Below, piece after piece: positions 10,015 to 20,498 of a DNA stretch of 64,000 nt (position 1 is the first letter of the stretch; every line of letters starts with the position of its first letter). Under the pieces are notes generated by a model. That model was given only the letters and a program-made list of their open reading frames with translations, was not told where the DNA came from and ran no database searches. Source of the DNA: Thalassia testudinum (lineage: Eukaryota > Streptophyta > Magnoliopsida > Alismatales > Hydrocharitaceae); the NCBI GenBank assembly GCA_037157565.1, contig JAZHRO010000063.1, positions 159,556,001 through 159,620,000 of the forward strand, in the 5' to 3' direction. The translations under genes and the position numbers were made by a program.

Positions 10015-10553
10015 CCCTTCCAACCACCCATTCAAGGCATTCACTCCACTTGCAAGTACTCTACCCCCCTTTTAGCTACCTTTAAGCCCTTTTGTAATCA
10101 CCGGAGACGACGAGCCGCCGACGGAGCCCTCTCCACCACCGTGGCTGCCTCGCTGCCCTCCCTCTCTCTCTTTCTCTTCCCTTCTTTTAAGCTTTACTTT
10201 ACTTATGTTCAAGCATTTATCTAATGTTGTAATTATGAACTAAAGTTGCATGATTAATGAAGTTATTTTCTATTATGTTGTTTGCTCTATTTTCTATTCA
10301 AGTTGCATGATATGAATGAAACAATTCTAACCCTAATCTCTCTCTCTCTTGCTCTCTCTCGCTTTTCACCCACGCCTTTTCACAAGCACAACCCCACGAT
10401 TTTCGTGACAATAAGTGACAAGAAGAATCCGATTTTTACGCCTCCCTAAGACCGACACTAGGACTCACATCTGTTTCTTTACTTTAAAACCGACGTCGTA
10501 AGTGCAAACTATAACGACACTTCCAAACACACGCGCACGCGCACGTCAGTTTT

Positions 10554-10571
10554 TGGCGCTGTTGTCGGGGA
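10554..10571 (+). other. Ath-1 primer binding site (tRNA-Asp type)
   Basis: TGGCGCTGTTGTCGGGGA begins five bases after the LTR and differs at two positions from the complement of a plant tRNA-Asp 3' end. Confidence 0.8.
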
Positions 10572-11757
10572 GGCAATGGATTTGTTTTGTCACTTCCATT
10601 TTACATCCATTCTCACATCGTCTAACGCCTTGTCTCCTTTTACTTGATGGTTGCAGGAATTCGACGCTTGAACGGTGAAGCAGTGCAACCCATGATGGTA
10701 ACAAGGGAGTAGGCACAACAAGGACCGGTCGTGAGTAGTTCTTCACTCATGGTTGTTTGCTTGCTTGAAAAACTAAAAAAAATTTGTAAAATTGAAAAAA
10801 AATTGGCGTGGTGTATGATTACCTGACCCACATCCTTAACACATCACCCAACAAAAAAATGTACACTCTAACATTCTGAATAAATTCTTGGAGTGTTCTT
10901 TTCTCTTTTTGAGTGGTGTTTGCGAAGCCACCTTAGATTGACTTGGGCCGCACCACTCAACCCTAAAAATGACTCATCTAATAGAAGCTGCATGATCATT
11001 AGGATGAGTACATTAGGGTTTTAGAGCCTCTACACAATAAAAGAAAATCTACTTTCACCAAATTGTATGCAAAACTTGACGTGCCCACTGAAACTTGTCT
11101 GAAAACATTAAGACACGTCAACCCTAAAAGTCACTAAAGTAAGGATGAAACATTAAAAGACACCACATCTTGAAAAAAATCCTTGCTTGAAAACCATGTT
11201 TTGATAGAAGCACACACACTGAAAGTGGAAACCTAAGAGGCACCACCCCAATCAATGCCTCATCACATAATCCTAGCACAAGCACTATCCTAGCCCTTTT
11301 AAAACTGAGTAGACGTGCCCTAGGCAGGACTGAGTTAAGTCTCAAGAGGCGAGGTTTTGTTCGTTAGGCACTTGGCTTTCATTCCCTTGGTAGAATCTGG
11401 TGACTAGGCTGCGGGGCAATGTCAAACGACCGCAGTTGTGGGGTCTATGGAACCGGCGGCGTAAGCCAAAGGAAGAACCTTCCTTGCAATCCCCTCGTAA
11501 TCAACCTGGCCAGATTAGCTTTGGGAAGGGGAGTCCAGTGCTTATGGACTTAATCATCCTATTTGAGATTTCTAGGTCTCCTAAGGAATACACTATAAGG
11601 ACTAGGCTTGTTTGCTTAATTGAACACACACTTCTTGCATCTGTCGCTCTCCGCATCCCCTCCTGTTCTTCTGTAGTGTATGCATGGGAGACGCTCACTG
11701 CATCCCGAGTTATTTGTTTTGGGATGGGAATCCAGGCGACTTGATTCTGTTAGAAAC
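10572..11757 (+). other. Ath-1 leader (non-coding)
   Basis: Long leader typical of Athila, alignable to 60924-62183 of Ath-4. No supported gene. It ends at the gag start codon 11758. Confidence 0.65.
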
Positions 11758-13227
11758 ATGGCTGAACCTAGGGTAGATGAGGTTGAGGACCAACCCCCAC
11801 CAAACACAATGGCCATCATCCAAGCCTAGATTAATGCAAACCACCGGCTTCAGCAACAACAGATCCGCACCATCATGCAAGCCATACATCGGTTACAAAA
11901 CCCACAAGGGCAACCACCACCACCTTTCCAAGGCCCACAAGGGCAACCGCCACTTGATTTACCACCATTCTAGGATAAACTGAGGCCCATCCACGATTTC
12001 TACAATCCTTTAGCTATTAAAGTCAAGCCACACCTTAGGATCCTCGAAGGGGGAGATGATTTTGAGCTAAAGCCAAATGTCTTAAGTCTGATCTAGAGCC
12101 ACTCCCATGGAAGCTCAAATGAGGACCCCTTCCAGCACCTACAGGATCTTGACCGGATAGCATGAACTGTGAAACCTAGGAACATTAGCCTTGACATTGT
12201 TCTGATTAAGATGTTCCCCTTCTCGTTGAGAGATAAGGCTTCTCACTGGCTTAGAACCTTAGGTAAACCCATCACCACCTGGGAAGAACTGAGGCATGCA
12301 TTTCTAAAGAAATTCTTCCCCATAGGAAAGACCAATGCCCTCAGAAGAGTTATTACTACCTTTACACTCCAGGGTGGGGAACAGTTCCACGAGGCGTGGG
12401 AAAGATTTAATGAACTCTTGAGGAAATGCCCACGCCACGAGGTACCAAGGTGGCAATTGGCCCAGATTTTTTACCACGATCTGGACAGCAACCTACGGAA
12501 CTTCGTCGATGCCTCATGCGGGGGGAACTTCCTGAACAAGGACGAGGAGAGCGCGTTTGAGCTCTTTGAGTCTATGAGCGAAATTCTCTCAACAATGCCT
12601 CCATGACCCAGTTTAACCGATCCAGTCAACCCTGTATGGGATTTATGAGGTACAAGCAAATTCTGGAATGGTTGACATGGGCATCATTGCCAAGAAACTA
12701 GATCAAGTGGAATTGGTGGACAAAAAGATTGATGAGCTACTGAACCAGACCAGGAATCCGTTACAGACCTTCTCCCTAGCAAAGGGAGCACATAATGTTG
12801 ACCTAGTCCAGCCTTAAGCCAACTGAACTTGGAACAACCCCTGACCACGTTCCAGGGAGGGACCTTCGCTCCCTCAACCCTTGATTACTCTCTTCCCTCC
12901 CCATCGGCATCTGCTATCCTTGTAGATGTACAAGCTGTCCAAGGTTATGCTAAACCTGACCCTTTCTCCAACACTTACAACACCGGCTGGCGTAATCACC
13001 CCAACTTTGGTTGGACAAACCAGAAACCACCGCAATTCCAAAACCAGCCTAGGCCAAATCAGCAGCCAAACTTGCCTCCCTATCCGCAAGGACCACCAAT
13101 TAGACCCCCATATAATCAGAATAGGGTAACCCCTCCCCCACAAAACCAAATGGACACCCTAATAAAGATGATGGCTAAAATGAACCAGAAACATCAGGAG
13201 GAAATGGCCTTAGTAAAGGGACAGTAA
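11758..13227 (+). pseudogene. gag: Ath-1 gag (broken)
   Basis: Gag forms the cytoplasmic virus-like particle that packages element RNA. The start ATG at 11758 opens MAEPRVDEVEDQ, matching the start of Ath-4 gag. The conserved Athila core follows: ELKPNVLSLI, NEDPFQHL, PRNISLDIVLIKMFPFSL, then KKFFPIGKTNALRR, RFNELLRKCPRH and SCGGNFLNKDEESAFELFE. In-frame stops are at 11827 (TAG), 11971 (TAG), 12094 (TAG) and 12163 (TGA). A 1-base deletion near 12580 and further shifts near 12640 and 12800 move the frame. Another 1-base deletion near 13224 joins the last part to the pol frame. The tail is proline- and glutamine-rich; I see no CCHC knuckle. Confidence 0.8.
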
Positions 13228-16200
13228 GCCAACTTTTGGACTATAAACAACAAGGATCCCTACCTTCCCAGCCACAACTGAACTCACGAAACATAATTAA
13301 CAGAGGCCCCAATTCGCAAGGGTTCCAGGGCAATCCCGGGCAGGCTCACATGGTCCAGCCAGCCCCACAAACACCCCCTAGGTTTGGTGCTTCTTCATCC
13401 TCGTCTTCTCATGGATCAACCCATGGTCCCAATGCTTCTGCAAATGCGGTAACCTTGAGAAGCGACACTAAAACCTAGGATCCCAAATGGACGACTCTCC
13501 CCGAGACTTCACCCGCTGAAATACCCGGCTCAGAAGATGCACTAGAAAAACCCAAGGACCCAGAAATAGATCCGATCCAAGTTCAGACACCCTACCTTGA
13601 GGCCTTGGAGACAATCAAGAAGAAGAAAAATGTTGTGGAAATTGAGGAGCTTTTGGAGATCTTTAAGCAAGTACAAATTAATATTCTACTCCTCGAAGCC
13701 GTTAAGCACATCCCGGCTTATGCCAAGTTCTTAAAGGATGCCTATACACCCAAACGTAAGCCAAGACCTCAAGCACCTAGGAAGGTTATGCTCTCTGAAC
13801 AAGCAAGTTCCGTAATACTAAGCAACCTTCTTCTCAAGCTAACTGACCCAGGAGCACCCCTGATTTCCTGCAATATAAGGGACATGACATTTGATAGAGC
13901 GCTCCTGGACTTAGGTGCTTCTATCAATCTAATTCCAACAACCCTATACCACCAATTTGGTTTCGGAGAGTTGACACCCACACCTATCACCATCCAGCTG
14001 GCTAATAGATCTGTGAAGACCCCGAAGGGGGTTATCGAGGACGTGATTGTGCGGGTCAAGGACTTCTATTTCCTGGTCGACTTCTTGGTACTCGACATGG
14101 AAGTCCCTGAAAAATTACAAAACACACCCATAATCTTAGGCAGACCTTTCTTAGCTACGGCTAAGGCAAACATTGATTGTGACACGGGATGTATGGAAAT
14201 CGCCTTCGGAGACAAGAAAATGCAGTTAGATATCTTCCGGGTGACAAAGTCTTTTGATTGCGATTGTGTTGAGGAACATGATCCTGTGGAAACTCTGGTC
14301 GAGGAATGCCTCACCCTTAGTTCTGTCTTAGACCACCAAGACTGTAATGACTATTCTGACCCATCACCATCGCTACCCGTGGACCTCTGTAAAGCTGATT
14401 ACCATCAAACAACACCATTTGAGGAGATCGATGTTGATCAACTCCCGCCTTTCCCTTTTCCATCGACCATTGTTCCACCCGCACCCGAACTTAAGCCACT
14501 ACCCGAGAATCTCAAGTATGTCTTCCTGGAACCTGACCAGACCTTCCCTGTGATTATTAATTCTCATCTAACCAAGGATCAGGAACTCAGGTTGACCATG
14601 ACCCTTTCAGAACATCGGGCCTCCATTGGTTTGACCATTTCAGACTTGAGAGGAATTAGGCCCGCCTATTGCACCCATAAGATTTACTTGGAAGACGGGG
14701 CACGACCCTCCCGCCAGATGCAGAGACAATTAAACCCAAATATGCGGGAAGTCGTTAAGAAAGAAATTATCAAGTGACTTGACGCTGACATCATCTATCC
14801 TATCTCCGATAGCCCCTGGGTGAGCCCCACTCAAGTGGTTCCAAAGAAAGCCGGGCTCACTGTTGTCACCAATGAGCATGGCGAATCCATCCCCACCCGC
14901 ACCACCACCGCATGGCGGGTGTGTATTAATTATAGGAAGCTTAATGAAGCCACTAAGAAGGATCATTTCCCCTTGCCATTCATTGACCAGATCCTTGAAA
15001 GAATGGTAGGGAAAAAGTATTTTTGCTTCCTGGATGGATATTCAGGATATAACCAAGTCACAATTACTCTGGAAGATCAAGAAAAGACCACATTCACTTG
15101 CCCGTACGGCACGTTTGCATTCCGTTGAATGTCGTTCGGGTTATGCAATGCACCTGCTACCTTCCAACGTTACATGCTAGCCATTTTTTCAGAAATGGTG
15201 GGTAAATACATAGAGGTCTTTATGGATGATTTCTCTGTATTTGGGAATTCATTCGACCACTATCTGAGCAACTTGGAGAAAATCCTGAAATGATGTATCG
15301 AGGTTAATCTGGTGTTAAGTTGGGAAAAGAGCCATTTTATGATTCAAGAAGGAATCATCCTCGGTCACATCGTATCGCATAGGGGCATTGAGGTGGATTG
15401 GGCTAAGGTTGATTTGATTTCCAAACTTCCTCCGCCTGGCTCGATCCGATAGATTCGCTCATTCCTGGGACATGTTGGCTTCTACCGAAGGTTCATTAAA
15501 GACTTCTCCATGCTTTCCAAACCCTTAACCGACCTTCTGGCCAATGATGCCATATTCCACATGTCCTCTGATTGCATCCAGGCTTATCACACCCTCCGGG
15601 ACTTAGTCTCCACAGCACCTGTACTTCAACCCCCAGATTGGTCCCAGGACTTTGAGATTATGTGTGATGCATCAGATTTTGCCATAGGCGCTGTCCTGGG
15701 ACAAAGGCAAGACAAGAAACCCATGGTGATCTACTACGCGAGCAAAACATTGGACGAGGCCCAATGAAATTATACGGTCACAGAGAAAGAATTACTCGTT
15801 GTAGTCTTCGGACTTGAGAAGTTCCGACCTTACCTGCTGGGATCCCACGTGACCATCTATACTGACCATTCAGCCATCCAGCACCTGTTGGCTAAAAAGG
15901 ACATGAAACCCAGGCTCATCAGATGGATCCTGCTCTTGCAGGAATTTGACCTGGAAATCCACGACAAAGCCGGATCAAAGAATGTGGTGGCTGACCACTT
16001 GTCTAGACTTCACGCAGACCATATTGGACCCTCCCTGCCTTTATCTGACACCTTCCCCAATGAACACATTCTGGCTGTGCAAGACAAGAAACTGCCTTGG
16101 TATGCTGACTATGTCAACTACCTAGTTGTAGGACAGACCCCGCACAGCTAGTCCAGACAGCAACGGGATAGGTTCTTGGCTGAGGCCAAGCACTATTTCT

Positions 16201-17318
16201 AGGATGATCCCATGCTGTTTTGCCTCTGTGCCAACCAGATCAACAGGAGGTGTATCCCCGAGAATGAAGTTCAGAGTGTGCTTTCTTTTTGTCATGACCA
16301 GGCTTGTGGTGGCCACTTCTCTGGAAAGAAAACGGCTGTGAAGGTTCTACAGTCTGGATTTTACTGGCCTTCCCTATTTAAGGATGCACACAACTTTGCC
16401 AAGACTAGCTCACGCTGCCAAACGCTGGGGACCATGACCAGGAAAGATATGACGCCCCTCCAGTCCATTTTGATTATCGAAATCTTCGACGTTTGGGGTA
16501 TCAATTTTATGGGCCCCTTTCCACCATCCAACGGCTTTGAATACATCCTAGTCTTGGTATACTATGTTTCTAAATGGATTAAAGCTGTCACCACCCACCG
16601 ATGCGATCATAGGACTGTCATAGACTTTGTTAAACAGAACATTCTTTCCCGATTTGGAATACCAAAGGCCATGATCAGTGATGGTGGAAGCCATTTCATT
16701 CACTCCTAATTCCATGCCCTACTTAGAAAATACGGTGTTAACCACCGCATTGCTACCCCGTATCATCCGCAAACAAATGGGCAGACCGAGGTCTCAAATA
16801 GACAAATCAAGAACATTTTACAAAAGACTGTGAGACCTGACAGGGAAGACTGGTCCACACGACTAGATGATGCCCTATGGGCATATAGGACCTCTTTCAA
16901 GACCCCGATAGGCATGTTGCCTTATCGCCTGGTCTTTGGCAAAGCCTGCCACCTTCCTGTCGAATTGGAACACCGGGCCTACTGGGTTGTCAAGCAATGT
17001 GACATGGATTCCCAGTTAGCCAGTGCGCAGAGGACGCTCCAACTTTCTGAGCTCGAAGAAATTCGTCGGGACACCTTTGAGAATAGTCAACTGTATAACC
17101 AGTAAGTCTGGTTGTTCGATGCCCGCCTAAAACTCTTTCCGGAGAAACTCAGGACCAAATGGACAGGACCATTTCAGGTGGTTAAGCCTCACTCTAATGG
17201 GGCGGTTGAAATCGCTGATCCAAACACTGGGCACACTTTTATAGTTAATGGTAAAAGATTGAAACACTTCCAAGCCCAGGTTCCCCTAAAGGAGAGTGTC
17301 ACCCTCATTGAGGGATGA
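13228..17318 (+). pseudogene. pol: Ath-1 pol: protease, RT, RNase H, integrase (stop-ridden)
   Basis: One frame runs from about 13228 to 17318 without a frameshift. Retropepsin has LLDLGASINLIP (about 13904-13939). RT has FCFLDGYSGYNQ (about 15021-15056) and FMDDFSVFG (about 15220-15246). RNase H has MCDASDFAIGAVLGQR (about 15660) and [11 protein letters not shown]. Integrase has the H/C zinc region (about 16288-16430), then [19 protein letters not shown] and [17 protein letters not shown], so D, D and E are all present. A TGPF-type end module follows. Stops: TAG 13476, TGA 14775, TGA 15126, TGA 15291, TAG 15450, TGA 15765, TAG 16149, TAG 16200, TAA 16707, TAA 17103. Compared with sister copies almost all come from Q, R or W codons by one transition. 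About 20 codons before VWLFDA are deleted at 17100. Confidence 0.88.
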
Positions 17319-17343
17319 CACGAAGCACCATCCAGCTGGAGGT

Positions 17344-17375
17344 GTTAAACTCAGCGCTTCCTGGGAGGCAACCCA
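17344..17375 (+). other. Conserved post-pol motif (Ath-1)
   Basis: Reads TTAAACTCAGCGCTTCCTGG then GAGGCAACCCA. The same motif follows pol in Ath-2 (26191-26224), Ath-3 (39673-39706) and Ath-4 (minus, about 51520-51554). CTGGG and CCCAG can form a short stem. Confidence 0.7.
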
Positions 17376-17875
17376 GAGGATTCAGACTAAGCCGGTATTT
17401 TACGTCACTCAAGTAATATCTTTTTGAACCCCTGCTGCATCCATGTATTTGCCAATGAGGACATTGTCCAACTTAAGCATGGGGGAGGGTGGTAAATTGC
17501 ACAATCCTGAGCTCATTTAATCAGCCTAAATAAATAAAATTAAAAAAAAAATTTGAATTTAAGAAGAAACTTAGGCATCAGAAACTTGTCAATAGTGGGA
17601 AATAATACAAAAAGAACTTGAACACTTAGACTTTTCAGGCCTTCAGGCTTAATCAACCCTGGTGTCTGTTAAAATATGGATTTAGCTTCAAATCCTTGCA
17701 GCCTTAAGCTACTCTAATCCACCTACTAAATAATGTGATAAGTATACCACTTATCAACTCACCCTTTAACTCAGAAAGACTTTGAGTTCTAAGCATCTGC
17801 ACACATTTCTGCATAGACTCACTCCTCGGAGATTTTGACAGAAATTGGGTAGCTAATGAACTCTCTAGGGTGGTA

Positions 17876-18104
17876 TGGCTGGCAAGTTATCGTGGGTAAT
17901 AGCCCATTGGCAGGTTGTCCAGAGTCCAGCCACGGGACCACTTCTTCTTCATTGCCTCTAGGTACATTTGAGATTAGGGAAGCCACCTACAAAAAAAAAA
18001 AAGAACAGAGAGAAGAAAATGAAATAAACCACACTTCACTGCACGAGAATGGCTGGCAAGTGATCGTGGGTAACAGCCCATTGGTCAGTTGTCCAGAGCC
18101 CAGC
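17876..18104 (+). repeat. Direct repeat pair in Ath-1 3' segment
   Basis: Copies 17876-17930 and 18050-18104 (each about 55 bases, starting TGGCTGGCAAG and ending CCAGC) differ at a handful of positions. Ath-4 has the equivalent pair at 48020-48074 and 48224-48280 on the other strand, so the duplication predates both elements. Confidence 0.75.
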
Positions 18105-18664
18105 TCAGTTATTACACAAAAAGAACCAAAACACTTAAGGAAGAAGCAGGGAAGTAGTACAAGCCGGGAAGATATACACTGAAAAAATCCTTGTGTTGAC
18201 CCCAATTAAAACAAATGTAGGGAGAAAGCTACCGATCGAACAGATACACCTTCAGGCAAAATACTTCCTCTTCCTGTCACCTAGGGGCGTAGAAACTTGG
18301 AGTCTGTCTAAATTACCGTTGAGTGAGCCTATCACGATCTTCACACCAAGATGCTTAGCACTTAGATTTTTGTCTGAGTTTTGGATGGGTTGGGTAGCCG
18401 TAAAAAGTTACCAACCCACTCTGAATTAAAAAAAAAATCTAAAATATATATATATATATGTATATTTACATGCATTAAAGCAAAAATACAGGTGATTCGT
18501 ATTTTGCCAGACACCCGAGCGCTGCTTAACTTTGTCTTTGTAGATTAAGATCTTAGTATATTTCCTTCTATTGACAAGTGACAAAGTGTCTAAGTAATTA
18601 CTTCTTAAATTCTGACAGAAAATAAAGGCTAGAATAAACCTTGCTAGGGACTAGCAAGGAGTAA

Positions 18665-18675
18665 GTATGGGGGTA
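18665..18675 (+). other. Ath-1 polypurine tract
   Basis: GTATGGGGGTA lies ten bases before the 3' LTR and would prime plus-strand DNA. The intervening TGATAACAC resembles the first bases of the Ath-4 LTR, so the LTR start has shifted between the two lineages. Confidence 0.65.
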
Positions 18676-19108
18676 TGATAACACTGCATCTTGGGGTGAT
18701 AATTCTATTAAATGGGCCCCATCTTAAGAATAAAAGGCACAGATAACACAACATAAGTAGAATGGGAGCATTGCATGCATCATACGCCAAGATTGCTTAT
18801 AAAATAGTATTAATGGCCATTTGTATGATCACTTGTCAATGTAGACCTCAGATGAGCAATTGGACCGCATGGATGGATTCATAATGACGAACGGAGTCCA
18901 ACAAACTCGAAATCGGCCAAATCCGACATCCGGAGCTCCCACAATGGGCCCAAGAAGTTTTGACCGTTGATCTGATGATCAATGGCCCATGGCTCACTGC
19001 GTCCAGATCTCCACCTTCACCCGGAGGACAGATCTAAGCCGTCGATCTTCGATCGAATGGTTGAGAACCGCGCGCACACCCTCACTCACTGCGACAAAGC
19101 AATGGGCG

Positions 19109-19160
19109 TAGCATAGTGGTTGGAATGCACGCCCGTGCTCACGCATCGCGAGTTCGAGTC
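19109..19160 (+). other. tRNA-like module (Ath-1 3' LTR)
   Basis: A box TAGCATAGTGG (19109-19119) and B box AGTTCGAGTC (19151-19160), starts 42 bases apart. Around the B box CGCGA and TCGCG form a perfect 5-base stem with a 7-base loop GTTCGAG, exactly a tRNA T-arm. Confidence 0.6.
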
Positions 19161-19448
19161 GCGGGGAGCTGAAATTCGGAGACGACGATGTGCGCGAGCG
19201 AAATTGGGTCGCCCGATCAGCAGCAGACGGATGAGATTACGCGACGTGGCACCCGCAGATGTGCCCTGACCAGATGCGCGCGATGACGCGGGTGCAAGGG
19301 CACGATCCAGGCAAGCACCTCGCACGAGATCCCAGCCGTCCGATCACCGATCGGATGGCTTGTGGTGCGTGCACACGGATCGGGCGCAAGGAAGCACGGC
19401 TGCGGGCGAGCGACAGGAGGGCAGGGGTCTTCACCGACATTTTGGGAA

Positions 19449-19483
19449 GGGTTTTAGCGACGTCTCGGACGTCGCTAAAACCC
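19449..19483 (+). promoter_or_regulatory. Perfect GACGTC hairpin (Ath-1 3' LTR)
   Basis: Arms GGGTTTTAGCGACGTC (19449-19464) and GACGTCGCTAAAACCC (19468-19483) are perfectly complementary over 16 bases with a 3-base loop. It lies about 25 bases upstream of the TATA-like box. Confidence 0.75.
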
Positions 19484-20206
19484 CTTCTTCATTTGGAAAG
19501 CCCTTCTCCCTATTTAAACCCCTTCCAACCACCCATTCAAGGCATTCAATTCACTTGCAACTACTCTACCCCCCTCCTAGCTACCTTTAAGCCCTTTTGT
19601 AATCGTCAGAGATGACCAACCGCAGACGGAGCCCTCTCCACCATCGTGGCTGCCTCGCCGCCCTCCCTCTCTCTCTCTTCCCTTCTTTTAGGCTTTACTT
19701 TAGTTATGTTCAAGCATTTATCTAATGTTGTAATTATGAACTAAAGTTGCATGATTAATGAAGTTGTTTTCTATTCAGTTGCTTGCTCTATTTTCTATTC
19801 AAGCTGCATGATACGAATGAAACAATTCTAACCCTAATCTCTTTCTCTCTCTCGCTTTTCACCTGCACCTTTTTGCAAGCAAAACCCCACGATTTTCGTG
19901 ACAATAAGTGATAAGAAGAATCTGATTTTTATGCCTCCCTGAGACCGACACTCAGACTCACATCCATTTCTTTACTTTAAAATCGACTTCGCAAGTGCAA
20001 ACTATAACGACACTTCCAAACACACGCGCTCGCACATGTCATTAACACTCACAAAAACACATTAAAAAGATAAGAAAAATGCAATGCATGCCTATCCTAA
20101 TTTATAACTAAATGCAACCCGAAAAACTCGTTTGCGAAGCAAAACCCTAAAAGTTAGGATTGTTTTAATGCAAAAGAATGATGATAAACTGACGTTTATC
20201 AGAGGA

Positions 20207-20498
20207 CACCCCTTAAAAGGAACAAAAGGGTAGTTAAGAGGCATCACATATGCATCACCTCAAAGGAAGAGTTCGCCCTACTTGCATCCCTTAGTTCCAT
20301 CCTTGGAGTAACTTCTCACTAGATCACTTGAGAATATCATTTAAGCAAGGTATAGGTCTTAGGGCACTCCATAAGTTGATTTGGGGTGTGTAACTGGTTG
20401 ATAACTTGCTTGATCACATACGAACATTAAAATTTTTGAGAAAAGCAAGTAAAAAATCACTCTTGTCTTGTGTGTGCCTGATTGATTGCTTATTGTGC
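20207..20498 (+). other. Ath-2 leader, second part
   Basis: Resumes Ath-2 after solo LTR X and its right TSD GAGGA (20202-20206). Non-coding; ends at the candidate gag start. Confidence 0.55.

Larger units (their letters stand above)
9162..10548 (+). repeat. Ath-1 5' LTR
   Basis: About 1.39 kb. It holds several GATC-centred hairpins (9441-9462, 9534-9555, 9833-9851), a tRNA-like module (9604-9655), a GACGTC hairpin (9944-9978) and a TATA-like box (10004-10014). A CT-rich leader follows. It matches 18685-20041 throughout with scattered substitutions and small indels. Confidence 0.9.
17319..18684 (+). other. Ath-1 non-coding 3' segment
   Basis: Between pol and the 3' LTR. It contains the conserved post-pol motif (17344-17375), a first polypurine-like GCATGGGGGAGGGTGG (17479-17494), a hairpin TGATAAGT/ACTTATCA (17737-17757), a 55-base direct repeat (17876-17930 and 18050-18104) and the polypurine tract (18665-18675). 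Athila elements often carry an env-like gene here. None is visible; open frames near 17856-18182 span the direct repeat and look accidental. Confidence 0.7.
9162..20041 (+). mobile_element. Ath-1: Athila-like Ty3/gypsy element inside LTR X
   Basis: LTRs 9162-10548 and 18685-20041 start TGCATCTTGG and end GTCA, with a perfect TTAAC TSD (9157-9161 and 20042-20046). The order is complete: primer site, leader, gag, protease-RT-RNase H-integrase, non-coding 3' segment, polypurine tract, LTR, 10.9 kb in all. It is the same subfamily as Ath-4, with alignable LTRs, leader, gag, pol and 3' segment. Coding sequence is broken by many stop codons. Confidence 0.9.
18685..20041 (+). repeat. Ath-1 3' LTR
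   Basis: Partner of 9162-10548, 1.36 kb, followed by TSD TTAAC at 20042-20046. It keeps the tRNA-like module, the perfect GACGTC hairpin and the TATA-like box. Confidence 0.9.
7054..20201 (+). mobile_element. Solo LTR X (split by Ath-1)
   Basis: Starts TGATGCGAAAAATTG and ends ACGTTTATCA, flanked by GAGGA at 7049-7053 and 20202-20206. Removing Ath-1 and one TTAAC copy leaves about 2.26 kb in two pieces, 7054-9161 and 20047-20201. It has no coding sequence and no partner LTR, so it is a solo LTR. Its first 150 bases (for example GAAATCGC then GGGAGGCAAT) and last 40 bases align with LTR Y at 27964-29562, placing both in one broad family that I cannot name. Confidence 0.75.

Noticed and set aside
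17856..18205. Possible env-like gene after Ath-1 pol
   Set aside because: The frame is short, spans a direct repeat, has no signal peptide or membrane segment, and is not shared as a frame with Ath-4.
18671..18684. Alternative Ath-1 LTR start at TGATAACAC
   Set aside because: The 5' LTR lacks these bases and the perfect TTAAC TSD places the start at TGCATC (9162 and 18685).
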